A stretch of DNA of 64,000 nucleotides. It comes from JAEUMD01 sp050246945. Lineage in GTDB: Bacteria > Pseudomonadota > Alphaproteobacteria > Rhizobiales > Hyphomicrobiaceae. Under the pieces are notes generated by a model. The model was not told the origin of the DNA. It did no database searches and saw nothing but the letters and a program-made list of their open reading frames with translations. Positions 8,666 to 17,236 of the stretch are shown here, in pieces. The position numbers were made by a program, and so were the translations under genes. Position 1 is the stretch's first letter. Each line of letters begins with the position of its first letter. Where the stretch lies: NCBI GenBank assembly GCA_050246945.1, contig JBFWVC010000011.1, positions 124,001 through 188,000 of the forward strand, written 5' to 3'.

Positions 8666-9646
8666 TCAGGCCACCATCCGTGGTGTGTGCGCGGCAACGT
8701 CGACGACGGCAGCGACAAGCGCATCGTAAGTATAGCCGGCCTTGGCGGCGGCGGCGGCAAAGCCGGCGTCCGGCGCGAGGCAGGGGTTGGCATTGACCTC
8801 CAGCACGTAGGCAACACCGTCGGAGGCAAGGCGAAAATCGACGCGAGCGTAACCCGAAAGGGCGAATGTCTGCCAGCAGGCCAGCGTCAGCCGGCGGATC
8901 GTCGAGGCGAGTTGTGGCTCGTGCACGTCCAAACCGAACCGGCGCGGCGTGAGCTGGTAGGCCGGCGTATCGGGCTCCCACTTGGCGGCAAAATCGACGA
9001 TCGCATGGTGACCGTCCGGCAGGCCGGTGAAGTCTATCTCAGCGATGGGAAGGATCGTTGGGCCTGCTCGTGTCTGAAGCACCGAGACGTTGAACTCGCG
9101 ACCATCGATATAGTCTTCGGCGAAGAACACGCCCCCAAACTCCCGCTCGCGGCAAGCAATCTCGGACTCGGCCTGCGCACCGCTCACGATCGACCCCTGG
9201 TCCAACCCGAGCGATCCGTGCTCTTCGATGGATTTCACGATCACGGTGGCGTCGGCGGGAATCGCGTCGTCCGAGCACCAGTGGGCCGGAGTGGGAATGC
9301 CATGCCGTGCGAGGAACTTCTTGGTCTCGAGCTTCGAATTCGATGCCGCATAGGCAGCAGCACGCGCACCGGTATAGGAAATGCCGAGCGCTTCCAGGCG
9401 GGCCATGGCGAGGGGCGCCTTCGCGGATTGCCCCCCCAGCGCCTCGACGAGATTGAAAACGAGTAACGGGCGACGCGCGGCAAGGCGGTCGAGCGCGACG
9501 AGGTCCGACGTCAGCGCCACGATCTCTGTTGCGAAACCAAGGTGGTGCAGACTGGCCGCGACGGCGTCGGCCGTTGCTATGGTATCAGCTTCGTCTGGGC
9601 GGTCGAGCGCTGCTCCATGGACGACGGGTACGAAGAGCTTTTCCAT
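8666..9646 (-). CDS. ATP-grasp ligase (D-Ala-D-Ala ligase-like), second of pair
   Basis: This 326-residue protein has the D-alanine-D-alanine ligase fold. The N-terminal part includes LLVFNLVEALGG, the central ATP-grasp region includes VIVKSIEEHGSLGL, and the C-terminal metal-binding region is GYARVDFRLASDGVAYVLEV followed by NANPC. ATP-grasp enzymes of this group join a carboxylate to an amine through an acyl phosphate. It begins 6 bases after the first ATP-grasp gene and ends 1 base before the acetyltransferase-deacetylase gene, so all are translationally coupled. It is not likely to be the housekeeping Ddl because two divergent copies sit in a lysine-2,3-aminomutase operon with no murein genes. 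It may form an amide bond to beta-lysine or a related amino acid. Confidence 0.85.
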   Translation of the reverse strand: MEKLFVPVVHGAALDRPDEADTIATADAVAASLHHLGFATEIVALTSDLVALDRLAARRPLLVFNLVEALGGQSAKAPLAMARLEALGISYTGARAAAYAASNSKLETKKFLARHGIPTPAHWCSDDAIPADATVIVKSIEEHGSLGLDQGSIVSGAQAESEIACREREFGGVFFAEDYIDGREFNVSVLQTRAGPTILPIAEIDFTGLPDGHHAIVDFAAKWEPDTPAYQLTPRRFGLDVHEPQLASTIRRLTLACWQTFALSGYARVDFRLASDGVAYVLEVNANPCLAPDAGFAAAAAKAGYTYDALVAAVVDVAAHTPRMVA

Positions 9647-9652
9647 CGTGGC

Positions 9653-10672
9653 TCATGCGACCCCGCGGACCCTGGCCGTGGCTTCATCCGACTGCGACAG
9701 GCCCTGGCGTGCGGCAGCGGATCGAAGGATGCCGGCAATCAATGCGTCATATCCCAGGCCGGCCAGATCGGCGATTATCGGCAGGTCAGAATGTGTGGGG
9801 TGGAGGCCGGCGATAGGGTTCGCCTCCAGGAAGTGCGGCACGCCTTGCGCATCGGAGCGGAAGTCGAGCCGCGCCGCATCCTGGCATTCGAGCGCACGAT
9901 AGGCCACGAGTGCCGCGTTGGCCGCGGCAATCGCCTCGACGTCGGTCGCGAGCGAATAGACGACGGTCGTCTCACAGGTCTCCTTGTTCTCGAAGGAATA
10001 GACCGGATCTGCTGCGTCGGCCCGAACCGTGATCTCGGCGACGCCGACAACGCGCGCGCCGTCACCGGTGCCGAGAATGCCAACGGTGAACTCGCGGCCA
10101 GGCAAATAGGTCTCGGCGATGACGGGCTGGGCGAACTTGGAGATCAATCGCAAGGTTTCGGCACGAAGTTCCTTGTCGTTCGAGACGCGAGAGGCATTCG
10201 AGCAGCCCTTGCCGGTGCCTTCAGCGATCGGCTTCACGAACAGCGGATAGGGCAAGCGGATCAATGCGGCGTCATCCGCCTTGCGGAGTATGGCGAAATC
10301 GGCCGTAGCGATGCCTTGGTCGCGGACGATCCGCTTCGCAACTGCCTTGTCCAAGGTCGCCGCCATGGTAAGCGGATCGGAGAAGGCATAGGGCTGCGCG
10401 AACAATTCACACAGCGCCGGGACCTGAGCCTCACGCGAACGACCGGATAGGCCCTCGGCTATGGAGAACACGAGGTCGAAGCGCTCGCCGCGAACCAGCC
10501 GCCCTGCCAATGCCTGTCCCCTGCCGATGCGTACGACATCGTGACCGAGGCGGTTGAGGGCCGCCTCGATCTCATCGATGGTTGCCGGGCTGTCGAACTC
10601 GGCAACCTCGATCTCGGAATAACCTGCGGCCAAATACTCATCGCGCAGATCGTAGACGAAGCCGATCAGCAT
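9653..10672 (-). CDS. ATP-grasp ligase (D-Ala-D-Ala ligase-like), first of pair
   Basis: A 339-residue protein starting LIGFVYDLRDEYLAAGYS. Recognisable ligase segments are FDLVFSIAEGLSGRSREAQV (N-terminal substrate domain), LFVKPIAEGTGKGCS (ATP-binding) and DAARLDFRSDAQGVPHFLEA followed by NPIAGLHP (metal-binding and catalytic end). The start at 10672 lies 4 bases downstream of the aminomutase stop. It is clearly homologous to the next gene but divergent from it, suggesting two successive ligation steps or two different acceptors. The function as carboxylate-amine ligase is by family, the substrates are unknown. Confidence 0.85.
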   Translation of the reverse strand: MLIGFVYDLRDEYLAAGYSEIEVAEFDSPATIDEIEAALNRLGHDVVRIGRGQALAGRLVRGERFDLVFSIAEGLSGRSREAQVPALCELFAQPYAFSDPLTMAATLDKAVAKRIVRDQGIATADFAILRKADDAALIRLPYPLFVKPIAEGTGKGCSNASRVSNDKELRAETLRLISKFAQPVIAETYLPGREFTVGILGTGDGARVVGVAEITVRADAADPVYSFENKETCETTVVYSLATDVEAIAAANAALVAYRALECQDAARLDFRSDAQGVPHFLEANPIAGLHPTHSDLPIIADLAGLGYDALIAGILRSAAARQGLSQSDEATARVRGVA

Positions 10673-10676
10673 GGCT

Positions 10677-12053
10677 TCAACCTCCGGTCCGGCCGGTCGC
10701 CGGCACTCGCGGATTGACCGTTGCCTGCCGGTCGCCGCCGACCGTGCCGCCCGGATCCTTGTAGCGGTAAATGCCGCCTTCGAAGTTGCGCAGCAAAAGG
10801 TCGTCTCCGTCGCGGCCGACCACGTACTCGGGCAACAACGGGATCTTACCGCCGCCGCCGGGCGCGTCGATCACGTACTGCGGCACGGCGTAGCCGGTCG
10901 TATGCCCGCGCAACCCCTCGATGATCTCCAACCCCTTGGAAACCGGCGTGCGGAACTGCGCAGAGCCGGTTATGGGGTCGCACTGGTAAAGGTAGTAGGG
11001 CTTGACGCGGCGCTTCAGGAGGCCGTGCATCAGCGGCTTCATTACGTCGATGTCGTCATTGATGCCTTTGAGCAGGACCGTCTGGGAGCCGAGCGGAATG
11101 CCGGCGTCCGCCAACCGCGCGGTTGCCTGGGTGACTTCCGGCGTCAACTCGGATGTGTGCGTGAAGTGGATGCTCATCCACAACGGATGATGCTTGCGCA
11201 GCATCCGCACGAGCGCGCGGGTGACGCGCATGGGCAGCACGACGGGTACCTTGGTGCCCAGACGGATGAACTCCACGTGCGGGATGGCACGCAAGCGCGT
11301 CAGCAGGTAGTCGAGCTTGTCGTCCGACAAAGTCAACGGATCGCCACCAGAAATCAGCACGTCGCGGATCTCAGTTTTCGATTCGATGTAGGCGAACGCC
11401 TTTTCCCACTGCGACTTGGAGAACGAGTAGTCGCCGCCGGCCTCGCCGACCATGCGCGAACGCGTGCAATACCGGCAGTATGTCGAGCAGAAGCCCGTAG
11501 CCAGGAACAACACGCGGTCGGGGTAGCGATGGACGAGGCCCGGAACAGTCGAATCATGATCCTCGCCCAACGGATCGTCCGCCTCGCCCGGCGTGCGGAT
11601 GTACTCCTGGCCGACAGGTATGTGTGTGCGCCGCAGGCCGTCCTCGGGGTTCTCCCGATCGAGCAGGCTCGCGTAGTAGGGCGTGATGCCCACGGGGAGC
11701 GAACCCTTGTGGCGCATGATGGCGTCCCGTTCGTCGTCAGAGAGTTTGAACATGCGTTCAAGCTCTGCCAGCGACTTGATGCGGGAGCGAAGCTGCCAGC
11801 GCCAGTCATTCCACTCCATGGCGGAAACGCCAGGGAAATACTTCTTCTGGAACTGGCGCGCGGCCTTGCCGGTCGGGAAGCTCTCCCGACGCGCTTCGGC
11901 GATGCCGACGACGGACGCAGTGGCGCCGCGCGGGATGAGCCGGGTGGCTTTGTCGTTGTTGTTTTTCTTGGGGGTGGACGGTGAAACCGTCTTGAGACTT
12001 GGAGGTTCGTCCGCCTCACCCGAGACGGTCTCCAACGTGCCGATTGTCCGCAT
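10677..12053 (-). CDS. kamA: Lysine 2,3-aminomutase (KamA-family radical SAM enzyme)
   Basis: Product of 458 residues from ATG 12053 (a GTG at 12089 would add 12 residues; the ATG is preceded by GGAG at about 12 bases). The radical-SAM cluster motif CSTYCRYC gives C189, C193 and C196. The PLP lysine lies in PGGGGKIP (K403). The two aspartates that hold the epsilon-amino group of lysine in the clostridial enzyme are present in QCDPITG (D359) and VIDAPGGGG (D396). Lysine 2,3-aminomutase converts L-lysine to L-beta-lysine. The length and the lysine-binding residues argue for a true aminomutase rather than the shorter EpmB. It is the first gene of a four-gene operon, so beta-lysine is the likely entry metabolite. 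Confidence 0.9.
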   Translation of the reverse strand: MRTIGTLETVSGEADEPPSLKTVSPSTPKKNNNDKATRLIPRGATASVVGIAEARRESFPTGKAARQFQKKYFPGVSAMEWNDWRWQLRSRIKSLAELERMFKLSDDERDAIMRHKGSLPVGITPYYASLLDRENPEDGLRRTHIPVGQEYIRTPGEADDPLGEDHDSTVPGLVHRYPDRVLFLATGFCSTYCRYCTRSRMVGEAGGDYSFSKSQWEKAFAYIESKTEIRDVLISGGDPLTLSDDKLDYLLTRLRAIPHVEFIRLGTKVPVVLPMRVTRALVRMLRKHHPLWMSIHFTHTSELTPEVTQATARLADAGIPLGSQTVLLKGINDDIDVMKPLMHGLLKRRVKPYYLYQCDPITGSAQFRTPVSKGLEIIEGLRGHTTGYAVPQYVIDAPGGGGKIPLLPEYVVGRDGDDLLLRNFEGGIYRYKDPGGTVGGDRQATVNPRVPATGRTGG

Positions 12054-12507
12054 CTGGGACTGTGGCTCCAGGTCTTGTGGTGGGCCCACGCCGGGTGATT
12101 CCCGCTACACTACCCACCATTGGGATGGACCGTCGTGCGACCAGCCGCCGTTCTTGGCATCATCATCCCTAACGCGACTCCTATATGCGATGCGAGAAGC
12201 GCGCTGCAAGAGGGATTCTGGAAACTCCCATCACTGTTTTTGCGGATTGCGAAACGTGTTGTTACCGGTGCCACGCGTATGTTGATGTCAAAAACTTCGA
12301 CTACTGCGCGGGAAGGGCGATCCGACATGCGGCGATGTGGTCGGTCGCGTCTCCCTCCGCCATGGCATCTGGGTCAAGCCTAGCCGCATCGCTCGCGGGC
12401 TTCGTCTTTCCGAAGCCGGCGAAGAACCCGGTCCGGCGCCGAATGATTGCCTGGAACCGGCTATACCTTTGCGGCCATCCCCATGAGAGCAACAGGAAGG
12501 TCACCAC
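12054..12507. other. Intergenic region between divergent operons
   Basis: About 450 bases separating the leftward aminomutase operon from the rightward SRPBCC gene. It should carry both promoters. No repeat, hairpin or small gene was convincing here; readings on both strands look like chance. Confidence 0.4.
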
Positions 12508-12987
12508 ATGAACGCCACCGCCGCCGAACCGGAAAACCACGAACTCGTTCTCGAACGCATTATGGACGTTCCTCGCGAGAGGCTATTCAGGTGCTGGACG
12601 AAGCCGGAACTCCTTGTGCAGTGGTTCTGCCCGAAGCCGTGGATCGTCAGTCATGCCGAGATGGACGTGCGCGCCGGCGGCTCGAGTCTGGTCGTCATGA
12701 GGAGCCCCGAGGGTGAAGAGTTCTCCAATCCGGGCGTGTTCCTCGAGGTTGTCCCGAACGAACGCATCGTTACCACTGATGCCTACACTTCGGCGTGGGT
12801 GCCATCGGAGAAACCCTTCATGACAGCTATCGTGACGTTCGAGGACCTCGGCGGTGGCAGGACGCGGTACGTTGCGCGCGCGCTGCACTGGTCCGAGGAG
12901 GACCGGGCAGCGCATGAGGCCATGGGCTTCCACGACGGATGGGGAAAGGCCGCCGACCAGCTGGAAGAGCTGGCCAAGGGGTTGTGA
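12508..12987 (+). CDS. SRPBCC (AHSA1-like) domain protein
   Basis: The 159-residue product has the START/Bet v1-like fold typical of AHSA1 (activator of Hsp90 ATPase homologue) proteins: LVLERIMDVPRERLFRCWTK at the start, WFCPKPWIV in the middle, and the closing helix GFHDGWGKAADQLEELAKGL. A ribosome binding site GGAAGG lies 7 bases before the ATG. Such proteins bind hydrophobic ligands, and in bacteria they are often next to ArsR regulators or transporters; their substrates are mostly unknown. It is followed after 81 bases by an MFS transporter on the same strand, so the two may be co-transcribed. Confidence 0.85.
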   Translation: MNATAAEPENHELVLERIMDVPRERLFRCWTKPELLVQWFCPKPWIVSHAEMDVRAGGSSLVVMRSPEGEEFSNPGVFLEVVPNERIVTTDAYTSAWVPSEKPFMTAIVTFEDLGGGRTRYVARALHWSEEDRAAHEAMGFHDGWGKAADQLEELAKGL

Positions 12988-13068
12988 AGTTCCGTCCATG
13001 CGCCGGTGGCGCTTTGACAGTCGCCGGACAAGCTGTTAGCGACGCAATTCCCAGTTTCAATCCAGGCT

Positions 13069-14253
13069 TTGCTTCCCTTGCAGCACAAATTCCAGTCGAT
13101 CGCGCTGCTGCTTGTCGCCGAGATGGCTGCGATGAGCTTGTGGTTCGTCTCTGCGGCTATACTTCCCGACATCCTTCGCGAATTCAAACTGCCCGCCGTC
13201 CAGCAGGCGGCGCTTTCGAGCGGCGTACAGGCGGGCTTCGTGATCGGGGCGCTGATCTCTGCGGTGCTTGGCATTGCGGACCGATTCGACCCGCGGCGCG
13301 TGTTTGCTGTCAGCGCCATTTCTGCCGGACTCGTGAACGCCATCCTGCTCGCGATCGATCCCGGCAGTGTTCTAGCCGTCGCGGCGCGGGTCGTCACTGG
13401 AGCGTTCCTCGCCGGTGTCTATCCCGTCGGCATGAAGATCGCCGTCGGCTGGGGGCTTGCCGATCGAGGTTTCCTGGTCGGCTTGCTGGTCGGCGCGCTC
13501 ACGCTCGGCTCGGCATCACCTCATCTCGTCGCGCTCGCCGGAGGGGCCAACTGGCGCGTGACAGTGGCGATCGCTTCGACTGCCTCGATCGCGGCGGGGC
13601 TCTTGGGTCTCGCCACGAAGATCGGTCCCTATCATACGAGTGCGGCGACATTCGATCCGCGGCTCGTGGTGACGGCATGGACCAACAAAAAGGTTCGACT
13701 CGCCTATGCCGGCTACCTCGGGCACATGTGGGAACTCTATGCCATGTGGGCTTGGATCGCAGTTGCGGCAGCCGCCTCCTTCAGGGCGTCGATGCCATCG
13801 GCGGCGGCCGAGCACGTGGCGCGCCTGACGGCCTTTTCCGCCATTGCCGCCGGCGGAATCGCGTGCGGATTTGCCGGGTTTGCGGCGGACCGGATCGGCA
13901 AGGCCAACGTCACGATCATTGCCATGCTGATCAGCGGGGGCGCCGCGCTGGCAACGGCTCTCACGTTCGGTGGACCGGCGTGGCTGACAATTACTCTCAT
14001 CGTCATCTGGGGCATTGCTATCGTGCCCGACTCCGCACAGTTTTCCGCCCTGGTAGCGGATCATGCACCGCCGGGACAGGCGGGAAGCCTGATGACCCTG
14101 CAGACGGCACTCGGGTTTGCGCTGACGATCGCGACGGTGCAGCTGACGGCCGTACTGGCCTCCCACTTCGGTTGGCCCGTGGTCCTTTCCGGCCTGGCCA
14201 TTGGTCCCGCACTAGGTGTCCTGGCCATGACGAAACTGCGATCGATGCCCTGA
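13069..14253 (+). CDS. MFS transporter
   Basis: About 394 residues with around 12 hydrophobic segments, for example IALLLVAEMAAMSLWFVSAA (first), VLAVAARVVTGAFLAGVYPV (fourth, with the RxxxG pattern of MFS helix 4) and LTFGGPAWLTITLIVIWGIA. The loop DRFDPRRVF between helices 2 and 3 fits the conserved MFS loop. It should sit in the inner membrane and use a proton gradient to move a small molecule; overall it resembles CynX/NimT-type carriers, but I cannot name the substrate. The frame opens with TTG at 13069 and I saw no strong ribosome binding site, so the exact start is uncertain. It converges on the broken sulP gene. Confidence 0.85.
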   Translation: MLPLQHKFQSIALLLVAEMAAMSLWFVSAAILPDILREFKLPAVQQAALSSGVQAGFVIGALISAVLGIADRFDPRRVFAVSAISAGLVNAILLAIDPGSVLAVAARVVTGAFLAGVYPVGMKIAVGWGLADRGFLVGLLVGALTLGSASPHLVALAGGANWRVTVAIASTASIAAGLLGLATKIGPYHTSAATFDPRLVVTAWTNKKVRLAYAGYLGHMWELYAMWAWIAVAAAASFRASMPSAAAEHVARLTAFSAIAAGGIACGFAGFAADRIGKANVTIIAMLISGGAALATALTFGGPAWLTITLIVIWGIAIVPDSAQFSALVADHAPPGQAGSLMTLQTALGFALTIATVQLTAVLASHFGWPVVLSGLAIGPALGVLAMTKLRSMP

Positions 14254-14311
14254 AGACTGCGGCCCTGAGACTTTCTTGCCCCTGTCGTCGAAGCCGCCGA
14301 GGTGGGGTCCG

Positions 14312-16044
14312 TCATTCGTCGCTTCTGCCATTGCGACCCGTGCGTGCGTGTGCCACCGCGTCCTCGGCGGTCGCGGCATAGCGCGCGAGCGGCCTGCGCA
14401 AACCGGCGACCAGCAGTGTCCGGCGCACAGATTTGCTGGCTCCAACAAAGTAGACCTGCGTCCCCGACTGGCGCAGCTTCTCGACGAAACAATGCAGCGC
14501 CGTCGCGGCGGTGGTATCGACCAGCGGCACGTCGGAGAACTCGAGCACGAAAATCTTCGGGTGGCGGCCGATTCGATCGAGGGTCGCGCCAACAGATGCT
14601 GTGGCGCCAAAGAAAAAGGCTCCGCGGATACGGTAGACGAGAACTTCCTCGCCCAGCGCAAGGGGTTCGTAGGTCGTCCGGTCGGGCGCCCGCACGTCGG
14701 CTTGGTCCTCTGCAAGCATTGAGCGGCCGGTTTCGACCTCCACAGCCTCGGCCATGCGGTGCAGGAAGAGGAATGAACCAAGCGTGACGCCGACGGCGAT
14801 GGCGACCGTCAAATCCTCGAAGATCGTCAGCAGGAAGGTGGCGAGCAGGACAATTGCGTCTCACCCCGAAGTGCGCAGCAGGCCCCAGAACTCCTCTTTC
14901 TCGGCCATGTTCCAGGCGACGATGGCGAGCACCGCGCCGAGGCTTGCGAGCGGAATATATGAGGCGAGCGGGGCTGCAACCAGCATGAAGAGCAGAACAT
15001 AGAGCGCGTGCACATCCCAGCGATGGGGCCATGTGCGCCCGAGCGGACGTTGGTGGCCGTGCGGGCAATGGTGCCGGTGGCGCACATGCCTGAGAAACTC
15101 ACGCTGGCAATATTGGCAACGCCCTGAGCTACCAGTTCGCAATTGGTGCGGTGCTTGCGTCCCGTCATGCCGTCGGCGACGACTGCAGAAAGCAGGGAGT
15201 CGATCGATCCGAGCAGCGCGATGGCGAAGGCGTCAGGAAGCACATCGTGTATCTTTTTAATGTCGAAGTCCGGTAGGTTGGGCGCCGGCAGGCTGCGTGG
15301 CACTCCGCCAAACTTCGTGCCGATTGTCGCGACGTCAAGGTCCAGCAGGTAGGTCAAAACACCAGTGACGCCAACGGCGACCAGCAATCCCGGCCAGCGC
15401 GGCCTGTAGCGCCGCAGAACGATAATGATCGCTATGGCCAGCAACGCCAGGGCGACCGTGACCGGCTTCATCGTGTGCAGGCTGTCGGCGATGGCGGAGA
15501 TCTTCGGCAGAAGGGCCGCCGGCTCCACTGCCATGTCGAGTCCGAGCAGTTCCCTCACCTGGCTCGCAAAAATGATTACGGCTATGCCAGCGGTGAAACC
15601 GACCGTGACGGGAAACGGGATATACTTGATATAGGTGCCAAACCTCAGGAAGCCGATCGCTACCATCATGACGCCTGCCATCAGCGTTGCCATGACGAGG
15701 CCGTCGTAGCCGTGCCGCTCGACGATCGTGGCGATGAGGACGATGAACGCGCCGGCGGGACCGCCGATTTGGAAGCGGCTGCCGCCCAGCGCGGAAATGA
15801 TGAACCCGCCGACGATCGCAGTATATAGCCCCTTATCCGGCGAAAGACCCGAGCCAATGGCGATTGCCATCGACAACGGCAGGGCGACGATGGCCACTGT
15901 CATACCCGCAAGTGCATCGGCGCGAAACTGCGGCCAGCCGTAGCCTTCGCGAAGCGTCGTCACGAGCTTTGGCATGAATAGCTCGGCAAACGTCGGCTGG
16001 GTCGGCTTATGTGACCTGCGCTCGGATGGTAGATCCATAGCCAT
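14312..16044 (-). pseudogene. SulP-family anion transporter, disrupted by a frameshift and a stop
   Basis: The protein is complete only if two lesions are ignored. From ATG 16044 a SulP membrane domain reads well (ALAGMTVAIVALPLSMAIAI, then RFQIGGPAGAFIVLIA) up to IARTATNVRSGAHGPIAGM. At 15012/15013 one base is missing, and reading continues in the next frame as VHALYVLLFMLVAAPLASYI to EEFWGLLRTSG. There a TGA at 14861-14863 interrupts the same frame, which resumes as DAIVLLATFLLTIFEDLTVA and a full STAS domain (VLEFSDVPLVDTTAATAL). The TGA may be a CGA changed by one base. SulP proteins carry sulfate, bicarbonate or other anions. Two independent lesions favour a real pseudogene over a single sequencing error. 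Confidence 0.85.
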
Positions 16045-16138
16045 GGGTCATCTCACTGAAGGATCGGTGGGTTGGTGAGCGGGAGCGTCGACCGTAATAG
16101 CCGTCAGCTTCCGCCATTCTTGTCTTAGGGTCCGGACC

Positions 16139-16244
16139 CTAGTTCGTGTTCATGTCGCATCGCCGCATGAACACGATCCAGGTCTTTGAATTGAGCATGT
16201 TCTTCACGCTGAACGGCCACACACTTCAGCTGAACATGCTCTAG
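16139..16244. repeat. Two-stem palindromic repeat family A, copy 1, bounded by CTAG
   Basis: Starts at CTAG (16139) and ends at CTAG (16241). The first stem is TCGTGTTCATG paired with CATGAACACGA; the second is GAGCATGTTCTTCACGCTGAA paired imperfectly with TTCAGCTGAACATGCTC. The closing CTAG contains the stop codon of the XRE gene. Other copies: 21185-21284, 47638-47743, 57477-57577, and a tandem second-stem version at 22722-22901. Confidence 0.75.
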
Positions 16245-16546
16245 GGCTTCCTCGGGCGCTGGCGTCCGGGCGAGGCATGGAGGCCATCGGCCCCCTGCCC
16301 CGCTTCCTTGAAGCGCACGCCACGACCTTTCCCCTGGCTCAGAGTGTCGTCCGCGATCAATTCAATGCCGGCGACGTCGAAAGCCTGGACGACCTTCATC
16401 AGCGTTTCGACGACACCACGGACATGACCCTGACTCGCCTCCATCCGCTGGATGGTCGGCAGCGAGACGCCGGCGAGATCAGCCAGCGTCTGCTGGTCGA
16501 TGCCGAGTAGCGCACGGGCTGCCCGCATCTGTGCCGCAGTAATCAT
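16241..16546 (-). CDS. XRE-family helix-turn-helix regulator
   Basis: The 101-residue protein opens with a Cro/CI-type HTH (RAARALLGIDQQTLADLAGV followed by SLPTIQRMEAS) and continues FDVAGIELIADD, the usual end of the short XRE regulators in alphaproteobacteria. Residues after about 75 are basic and low-complexity. It lies 196 bases upstream of the broken sulP gene on the same strand; short XRE genes often accompany sulP in this group, so it may once have controlled it. Its TAG stop is part of the CTAG boundary of a palindromic repeat, so the repeat may have changed the original C-terminus. Confidence 0.85.
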   Translation of the reverse strand: MITAAQMRAARALLGIDQQTLADLAGVSLPTIQRMEASQGHVRGVVETLMKVVQAFDVAGIELIADDTLSQGKGRGVRFKEAGQGADGLHASPGRQRPRKP

Positions 16547-16670
16547 GAATAGGGACTCGCATTCTATGGGTTCAGGTGGTCAGAACATCAATCATGATGC
16601 AAAATGCATCAAGATCGATTTCCTGCGCCTTAGTGTCACGGGGCGCGGGCAGCCTGCACGCACCGATCAA

Positions 16671-16940
16671 CTACCCGCCGCCACGCTGGAATGCGATTTC
16701 AAAGCGGCGCAGGAAGGCTTCCGCATCGGCGGTCGGGAAGCCCGTGAACGCAATCGTGACCTTGGCCTGCGGGAGTTCGAGAAGGCCACCGACACGGCGC
16801 GGGGGCAAGGGCTCATAGGTGACCTCGGCCACGCCGCCGTTCCCGTCCCAACAAAGCGTCACCCGTCCATCAGCGATCACGACATCGGCGCCAGCGAAGG
16901 CTGCCAGGCTCTTGGCAAACTCGCCCGCCGAGAGCGTCAT
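16671..16940 (-). CDS. Small protein of unknown function
   Basis: The second of two adjacent ATGs (16940) is chosen because GGAG lies 6 bases before it, giving 89 residues. The sequence MTLSAGEFAKSLAAFAGADV, then RVTLCWDGNGGVAEVTYEPL and ITIAF-like strand KVTIAFTGFPTADAEAFLRR looks like a folded alpha/beta domain, with a helix, several strands and a final helix. There is no signal peptide or membrane segment and I do not recognise the family. The longer reading to 17132 has poor codon content and no start site. The gene is separated from the membrane protein gene upstream by two terminator hairpins, so it has its own promoter. Confidence 0.6.
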   Translation of the reverse strand: MTLSAGEFAKSLAAFAGADVVIADGRVTLCWDGNGGVAEVTYEPLPPRRVGGLLELPQAKVTIAFTGFPTADAEAFLRRFEIAFQRGGG

Positions 16941-17130
16941 CATCTTCTCCACCGTAGTGGTCGTCGTAAGCGGTGTGACGGACACGAACAAGCTCTTCGT
17001 CGGGGTTTCGACATGGCGATCTGCGTTCGCTGGCAGGGCGGGAAGCCGACATCGGTATGACATCCGGCAAAATGCGCCTGCCTTCGGCGATGCATGTCTC
17101 AAGCCCCTCGCACGACACGACGGCCGAGAC

Positions 17131-17158
17131 AAACAAAAAAGGGCGGCGCGAGCCGCCC
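17131..17158 (-). terminator. Rho-independent terminator (distal of two)
   Basis: On the reverse strand GGGCGGC-TCGC-GCCGCCC is followed directly by TTTTTTGTTT, a textbook terminator for the membrane protein gene 17237-18580. Confidence 0.8.
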
Positions 17159-17187
17159 TTCATATGATCGTGCTCTTCGGGCTTCCC

Positions 17188-17217
17188 AAAAAGCGAAGGG
17201 CCGCCTCGCGGCGGCCC
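17188..17217 (-). terminator. Rho-independent terminator (proximal of two)
   Basis: On the reverse strand GGGCCGCC-GCGA-GGCGGCCC is followed by TTCGCTTTTT. It stands just after the stop codon of the membrane protein gene and about 40 bases before a second terminator. Confidence 0.7.
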
Positions 17218-17236
17218 TCCATGAAGCCTGATTTGG

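Noticed and set aside
10671..11984. 437-codon open frame on the + strand
   Set aside because: Antisense to the lysine 2,3-aminomutase, whose active-site motifs are all present on the other strand.
12939..14381. 480-codon open frame on the + strand
   Set aside because: Same strand but other frame as the MFS transporter; rich in Arg and Cys with no hydrophobic segments, a typical shadow.
14827..15142. Two separate small genes in the sulP region
   Set aside because: The fragments join in order into one SulP-STAS protein when the missing base and the TGA are allowed for.
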